From Aquincolibacterium sp041674705 (GTDB taxonomy: Bacteria > Omnitrophota > Omnitrophia > Omnitrophales > Aquincolibacteriaceae): a stretch of 8,721 bases of DNA. The notes below the pieces were generated by a model. It did not search any database. It was not told where the DNA came from and saw nothing but the letters and a program-made list of their open reading frames with translations. A program made the translations under genes and the position numbers. Of this stretch, positions 5,751-8,721 are shown piece after piece. The stretch's first letter is position 1; every line of letters begins with the position of its first letter. Where the stretch lies: positions 1 to 8,721 of the forward strand of contig JBAYVF010000031.1 of assembly GCA_041674705.1 (NCBI GenBank), given 5' to 3'.

Positions 5751-6387
5751 GAACGCTGGTTTGGACGGTGGAGAGCTTTTCTTTGATCCTCGCGATAGCC
5801 AGAGGAGCGTCTTTTTCCAGGGTCAACTCTTTTAGGCTAGAAAGCAAAAGATCTGTTTTCTCCATCGCATCATTGAATTCCTGCGCGACAGGATGGCCTT
5901 CATCCCGCTTCCTCAAATTGACGCGTGCCTGGTAATCGCCCGCCTCAACCTCATTGAAGGCTTTGCTGAACCTGAAAAAAGGCCCCGCGATCTTATGGGA
6001 AATAAAGATCGTGCCCCAAGCGACAAACGCGAGGAGCAGCAAGAACTTCCAAATGAGCGACCGGTTCGTCTCGTCGAGGATCTTCTTAAAAACCTCGCGT
6101 TGGCGCTGGCCCAGCTTTTCGGTCTGCTTGAAAAAAGACAAAGAAGAGAAATCCTGGGAGGTGCTGGGGCGCTGGGCTTGTTCGTACTCAACTATCCGGG
6201 AAGCGGTCTGGAGATCGTTCAGGGTTTGTGTGTCAGAAAAAGTATCAAGAACCTTTCCCCAGATCCCGAAATAAATCCCCGCGATCGCCACAAGATTGAT
6301 CAGGAAGAGAGGAACGATGACGGCGAGCATGAAGCGAATTTGGAGAGGCTTGTTGATGAAAAAATGTTTCCGGCGATTTTGGCTCAT
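5743..6387 (-). CDS. Two-TM HAMP-domain membrane protein without output domain
   Basis: The 214-residue product begins MSQNRRKHFFINKPLQIRFM. It has a basic cytoplasmic tail, TM1 (about 18-42), a periplasmic helical segment of about 65 residues, TM2 (about 111-130) and a HAMP domain (about 131-185, HKIAGPFFRFSKAFNEVEAG then VARVNL-type sequence ending in a conserved Glu/Asn block). Only a short helix of about 30 residues follows, so there is no histidine kinase, cyclase or methyl-accepting region. The start at 6387 is chosen because GAGGG (6400-6396) lies 8 bases upstream; an in-frame ATG at 6429 would add 14 residues, has no such site and would overlap the predicted promoter. It is followed with 8-base overlap by the secreted glycosidase. 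It probably relays a periplasmic signal or supports a partner protein encoded elsewhere; its function is unknown. Confidence 0.8.
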   Translation of the reverse strand: MSQNRRKHFFINKPLQIRFMLAVIVPLFLINLVAIAGIYFGIWGKVLDTFSDTQTLNDLQTASRIVEYEQAQRPSTSQDFSSLSFFKQTEKLGQRQREVFKKILDETNRSLIWKFLLLLAFVAWGTIFISHKIAGPFFRFSKAFNEVEAGDYQARVNLRKRDEGHPVAQEFNDAMEKTDLLLSSLKELTLEKDAPLAIARIKEKLSTVQTSVHA

Positions 6388-6407
6388 GGATTTTTCCCTC
6401 GGCGTTA

Positions 6408-6436
6408 ATACTATTGAAAAGGAAATCATCTGTCAA
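6408..6436 (-). promoter_or_regulatory. Sigma-70 promoter for the HAMP/glycosidase operon
   Basis: On the minus strand TTGACA (6436-6431, perfect -35) and TAGTAT (6413-6408, 4/6 to -10) are 17 bases apart. The start would fall near 6401, just before the GAGGG ribosome site. Its -35 overlaps the -35 of the divergent glmS promoter. Confidence 0.55.
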
Positions 6437-6458
6437 AACGTTATTCCTTGTATATAAT
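6430..6458 (+). promoter_or_regulatory. Sigma-70 promoter for glmS
   Basis: CTGTCA (6430-6435, 4/6 to -35) and a perfect TATAAT (6453-6458) are 17 bases apart. Transcription would start near 6465, giving an 85-base leader to the glmS ATG at 6550. Confidence 0.6.
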
Positions 6459-6468
6459 ACGCCGAAAT

Positions 6469-6526
6469 ACGGATAAAGGATGGCGGAAGGCGGAGGGAGT
6501 TTTATTTTTCGCCAGTCTCCATCCGT
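6469..6526 (+). promoter_or_regulatory. Long hairpin in the glmS 5' leader
   Basis: ACGGAT (6469-6474) pairs with ATCCGT (6521-6526). TGGCG (6481-6485) pairs with CGCCA (6510-6514). Between them AGG (6477-6479) can pair with TCT (6516-6518) using one G-U. The loop is 24 bases and T-rich at its 3' side. A competing pairing, AGGATG (6477-6482) with CATCCT (6527-6532), would bring structure to within 6 bases of the ribosome site GAGGTG (6539-6544). This suggests leader-based control, but there is no match to the glmS ribozyme that I can see. Confidence 0.4.
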
Positions 6527-6549
6527 CATCCTGATAACGAGGTGTTAAA

Positions 6550-8394
6550 ATGTGCGGCATTGTGGGTTATGTGGGTTATCGGAATGCAGTCCCCGTCCTG
6601 GTCCAAGGCCTTGAGAGGCTTGAATACCGGGGCTATGATTCGGCCGGAATTGCTTGTGTGGATCCCCAAAAGGGCGGTCTATGCGTCGTTAAGGAAAAGG
6701 GCAAGCTCGGGGTTCTGAAAGAAAAGCTCGGGGATTTCAAGATCGAAGCTCATATCGGGATCGGGCATACCCGTTGGGCAACGCATGGGGAGCCTTCGCG
6801 TGCCAATGCCCATCCTCACGTTGATGCGGCAGGAAAAATCGCCCTGGTCCATAATGGGATTCTCGAGAATTACGCCGCGGTTAAAAGCGCGCTTCAGAAA
6901 AAAAAGGTCCGCTTTTTGTCCCAAACGGATACTGAAGTGGGCGTTAATCTCATTGGGGCCTATTACCGGAAATCCCAAAAACTTTTTGATGCCGTCAAGC
7001 GAGCCGTCGGCGAACTGCATGGATTCTTCGCTTTCGTCCTTTTTTCAAAGGACGATCCGGACACCCTGATCGCATATAAAAGATCCAACCCGCTTGTGAT
7101 CGGACTGGGCCAGGGAGAAAATTTCGTCGCAAGCGACGTCACGGCGCTTCTTCCCTATACACGCCAAGTTATCTATCTTGAAGATGAAGATCTGGCCGTG
7201 ATCACCGCCAAGGGGATCTCCATTTACTCTTTAAAGACCAAGTCCTGGGTTAAGCGCTACCCGACGACTGTTCACTGGGACGTGTCGCAGGCCCAGAAGC
7301 AGGGGTTCCCGCATTTCATGCTCAAAGAAATGTATGAGCAACCCGAGGTTTTGAAGAGCATTCTTACCAAGCGTATTCAGAAAAAAGGCGAGATCTTTTT
7401 TGATACCCTGAATAAAAAATTCCAAAAACGCCTCCGGAAGATCGAGCGGGTTTCCATGATCAGTTGCGGGACGGCTTACCACGCCGGATTGGTCGGAAGC
7501 ATCGCCGTCGAACAGTATCCCAGGCTTCCTTGCCACACCCAGGTCTCGAGTGAATTCCGCTACGGGAATCCGATCCTTGACTCCCGGGATCTGGTGGTTC
7601 TGATCACACAGTCCGGTGAAACGGCGGATACGTTGGCGGCTCTGCGTGAAGCGAGGGCGAAGGGCGCGGTGACGCTCGCGGTGGTGAACGTCGTGGGAAG
7701 CACGATCGCTCGCGAAGCGGACGCGGTCATCTACACGCATGCGGGCCCCGAGATCGGCGTGGCTTCGACTAAGGCCTATATCGCTCAGCTTGCCACACTC
7801 CTTTTACTCGCTTTTTATATGGCCAAGATCCGTAAGACAATTTCTGCGGCGGAGCTTAAGATCCTGCTCCGGGAATTCAAAAAAATGCCGGAACATTGCG
7901 CCAAGGTCTTGAAAGAAATCAAAAGGTTCGAGCGTTGCGCCCAGAAGCATTACACCCGGCGTAATTTTCTTTACCTGGGGCGAGGTTGTAATTATCCGAC
8001 CGCGCTCGAAGGCGCTTTGAAGCTCAAGGAAATTTCTTATGCCCATGCCCATGGTTATGCGGCAGGCGAAATGAAACACGGGCCGATCGCGCTGATTGAC
8101 CATGAGCAGCCTGTGATCTGCATCGCGCCGGATTCTCTCACCTACGACAAAATGATCTCCAACATCCAGGAGATCCGGGCCCGGGATGGCATCGTCATCT
8201 CGATCGGGACCGAAGGGCGCAAAGATCTTAAGAAAATGTCTGACGATTTTTTTGAGATCCCAAGGGTTCCCGAGATCCTCTCGCCGCTTCTGACCGCGAT
8301 CCCGCTGCAGTTCTTTGCATACAAGATCGCCGTCCTCAATGGCAGGGATGTGGACCAGCCCCGCAACCTGGCGAAGTCGGTTACGGTTGAATGA
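6550..8394 (+). CDS. glmS: Glutamine-fructose-6-phosphate aminotransferase (isomerizing)
   Basis: Makes glucosamine-6-phosphate from fructose-6-phosphate and glutamine, the first step to UDP-GlcNAc for peptidoglycan and LPS, in the cytoplasm. The 614 residues (E. coli has 609) show both domains intact. The class II glutaminase domain has Cys2 as nucleophile (MCGIVGYVG), HTRWATHG (73-80), HNGI (101-104) and SQTDTE (124-129). Two SIS isomerase domains follow: SCGTAYHAG (305-313), TQSGETADT (353-361), GVASTKAY (403-410), LGRGCNYPTALEGALKLKEISY (476-497) and GEMKHGP (506-512). The canonical tail DQPRNLAKSVTVE places Lys609 at the Schiff-base position of E. coli Lys603, His510 at His504 and Glu494 at Glu488. 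GAGGTG at 6539-6544 fixes the start. It diverges from the HAMP/glycosidase operon. Confidence 0.98.
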   Translation: MCGIVGYVGYRNAVPVLVQGLERLEYRGYDSAGIACVDPQKGGLCVVKEKGKLGVLKEKLGDFKIEAHIGIGHTRWATHGEPSRANAHPHVDAAGKIALVHNGILENYAAVKSALQKKKVRFLSQTDTEVGVNLIGAYYRKSQKLFDAVKRAVGELHGFFAFVLFSKDDPDTLIAYKRSNPLVIGLGQGENFVASDVTALLPYTRQVIYLEDEDLAVITAKGISIYSLKTKSWVKRYPTTVHWDVSQAQKQGFPHFMLKEMYEQPEVLKSILTKRIQKKGEIFFDTLNKKFQKRLRKIERVSMISCGTAYHAGLVGSIAVEQYPRLPCHTQVSSEFRYGNPILDSRDLVVLITQSGETADTLAALREARAKGAVTLAVVNVVGSTIAREADAVIYTHAGPEIGVASTKAYIAQLATLLLLAFYMAKIRKTISAAELKILLREFKKMPEHCAKVLKEIKRFERCAQKHYTRRNFLYLGRGCNYPTALEGALKLKEISYAHAHGYAAGEMKHGPIALIDHEQPVICIAPDSLTYDKMISNIQEIRARDGIVISIGTEGRKDLKKMSDDFFEIPRVPEILSPLLTAIPLQFFAYKIAVLNGRDVDQPRNLAKSVTVE

Positions 8395-8439
8395 ACAGAC
8401 GGAGTCCTGAGAGGAGTCGAAGGACCAAGTCCGTAACCG
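8378..8439 (+). repeat. Inverted-repeat structure across the glmS 3' end with CTTCGACT...CTCAGG element
   Basis: CGGTTACGG (8378-8386, inside the last glmS codons) is the exact reverse complement of CCGTAACCG (8431-8439). Between them GTCCT (8404-8408) pairs with AGGAC (8421-8425), and ACGGA (8399-8403) can alternatively pair with TCCGT (8430-8434). The inner part, read on the minus strand, is CCTTCGACTCCTCTCAGG (8423-8406), a member of a short element I know as very common, with variants such as CCTTCGACTACGCTCAGG, in many bacterial genomes. It probably serves as an mRNA 3' structure or transcription end for glmS; no T-tract follows. Confidence 0.5.
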
Positions 8440-8449
8440 TAGAATAAAA

Positions 8450-8516
8450 GGGTCGCCCCAGACACTTGAGGGGGCCTTGCCAAAACAGCGGTTACCGGGT
8501 AGGCTTTGGCCCTATC
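8450..8516 (+). other. Structured non-coding spacer after glmS
   Basis: Several exclusive stems are possible: GCCCC (8455-8459) with GGGGC (8471-8475), GGGCC (8472-8476) with GGCCC (8508-8512), or GCCAAA (8479-8484) with TTTGGC (8505-8510). No tRNA T-arm or other known RNA motif is seen, and no plausible reading frame with a ribosome site. It may insulate the downstream promoter from glmS transcription. Confidence 0.3.
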
Positions 8517-8526
8517 AAAAAAAGAT

Positions 8527-8574
8527 AAAATATTTCTTATAAAGGCTTGACAGAGTTTCGCGTGTTCATATAAT
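8527..8574 (+). promoter_or_regulatory. Very strong promoter with UP-like element (rrn P1 type)
   Basis: TTGACA (8547-8552) and TATAAT (8569-8574) are both perfect and 16 bases apart, the spacing typical of rRNA P1 promoters. Directly upstream, 8527-8546 matches the UP-element pattern AAAWWTWTTTTNNNAAANNN at 12 of its 14 defined positions and in the right register to the -35. Start expected near 8581. Confidence 0.8.
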
Positions 8575-8580
8575 ACACGG

Positions 8581-8721
8581 CACCTCAAAGGAATGGGGTT
8601 GTCGAGTATTTCCTGAATTACTTCTTTAAAATTTTCGCAGTTCCTTTCTTGACGCTTTCTCTTCAAGGGAATTTTTGTCTCGAGGGGTTGTTCTTTCTCA
8701 TTTTTGTGTGCGGAGCCGGAA
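8581..8721 (+). ncRNA. Probable rRNA operon leader (boxA/boxC-like), runs off the window
   Basis: No credible coding frame follows the strong promoter. The transcript holds two boxA-like motifs, CTTCTTTAAAAT (8621-8632) and TGTTCTTTCTCA (8689-8700), and a boxC-like TGTGTGCGGAGCC (8705-8717), in the boxA-then-boxC order of rRNA leaders that bind the Nus antitermination complex. The 16S start sequence itself is not in the window, so this remains an inference. Any other highly expressed structural RNA is the alternative. Confidence 0.5.

Noticed and set aside
5893..6408. 171-codon plus-strand open frame
   Set aside because: Antisense to the HAMP-domain gene; composition rich in Arg/Glu/Pro with no recognisable domain.
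6388..6429. Upstream ATG at 6429 as start of the HAMP gene
   Set aside because: It lacks a ribosome site and would place the start codon inside the predicted promoter; the ATG at 6387 has GAGGG at good spacing.
6465..6549. glmS ribozyme
   Set aside because: The leader is only about 85 bases and none of the ribozyme core is recognisable; the ribozyme is typical of Firmicutes.
8440..8530. tRNA or other known structured RNA after glmS
   Set aside because: No T-arm GGTTCRANNCC, no anticodon arm in a cloverleaf arrangement and no acceptor pairing could be drawn.
8593..8616. Seven-codon leader peptide (MGLSSIS) after the strong promoter
   Set aside because: The purine-rich sequence is too close to the ATG for a ribosome site and no attenuator follows; the rRNA leader reading explains the region better.
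8142..8666. Long minus-strand open frame covering the end of glmS and its downstream spacer (174 codons)
   Set aside because: It is antisense to the conserved glmS C-terminus, and its STVTDFARLRG stretch is simply the reverse reading of codons for the LAKSVTVE tail. It also runs through the rrn-type promoter.

Overview
The window reads as chromosomal core DNA of a diderm (Gram-negative type) bacterium. Base composition is balanced, genes are tightly packed, and there is no sign of mobile DNA, CRISPR or tRNA genes. Two proteins carry Sec-type signal peptides, one is a two-helix membrane sensor fragment, and a LysM/L,D-transpeptidase acts on peptidoglycan. A deep-branching lineage such as Omnitrophota or another PVC-side phylum would fit, but that is only an impression from gene style; nothing in the window fixes the taxon.

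Left part (1-2060): the 3' part of a LysM/YkuD L,D-transpeptidase gene, then accA (acetyl-CoA carboxylase carboxyltransferase alpha) 20 bases downstream. A GC-rich hairpin follows, facing a convergent 69-residue gene of unknown function.

Centre (2061-4479): an AT-rich divergent intergenic region with a sigma-70-like promoter and a 25-bp near-perfect palindrome next to the start codon. It leads an apparent operon: exported TPR protein, an 80-residue MerR-type DNA-binding protein (4-base overlap), and a FliA/WhiG (sigma-28 type) sigma factor. Behind it is a FlgM-like anti-sigma gene with a good sigma-28 promoter match (TTAAGTTC, 11 bases, GTCGATAT). Together these look like a self-limiting sigma-28/anti-sigma circuit, with no flagellar genes visible. 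This is the most interesting part of the window.

Right-centre (4476-6387, minus strand): a HAMP-domain membrane protein without an output domain, followed with an 8-base overlap by a secreted GH144/glycoamylase-type protein (probable beta-1,2-glucanase). This pair is transcribed away from glmS, and the two predicted promoters have overlapping -35 hexamers.

Right part (6388-8721): glmS with a TATAAT promoter and a long hairpin leader. Its 3' end merges into an inverted-repeat structure containing a short element of the CCTTCGACTNNNCTCAGG type. Then comes a near-consensus strong promoter (UP-like element, TTGACA, 16 bases, TATAAT) followed by boxA- and boxC-like motifs. This is the signature of an rRNA operon leader, so a 16S rRNA gene probably starts just beyond the window.
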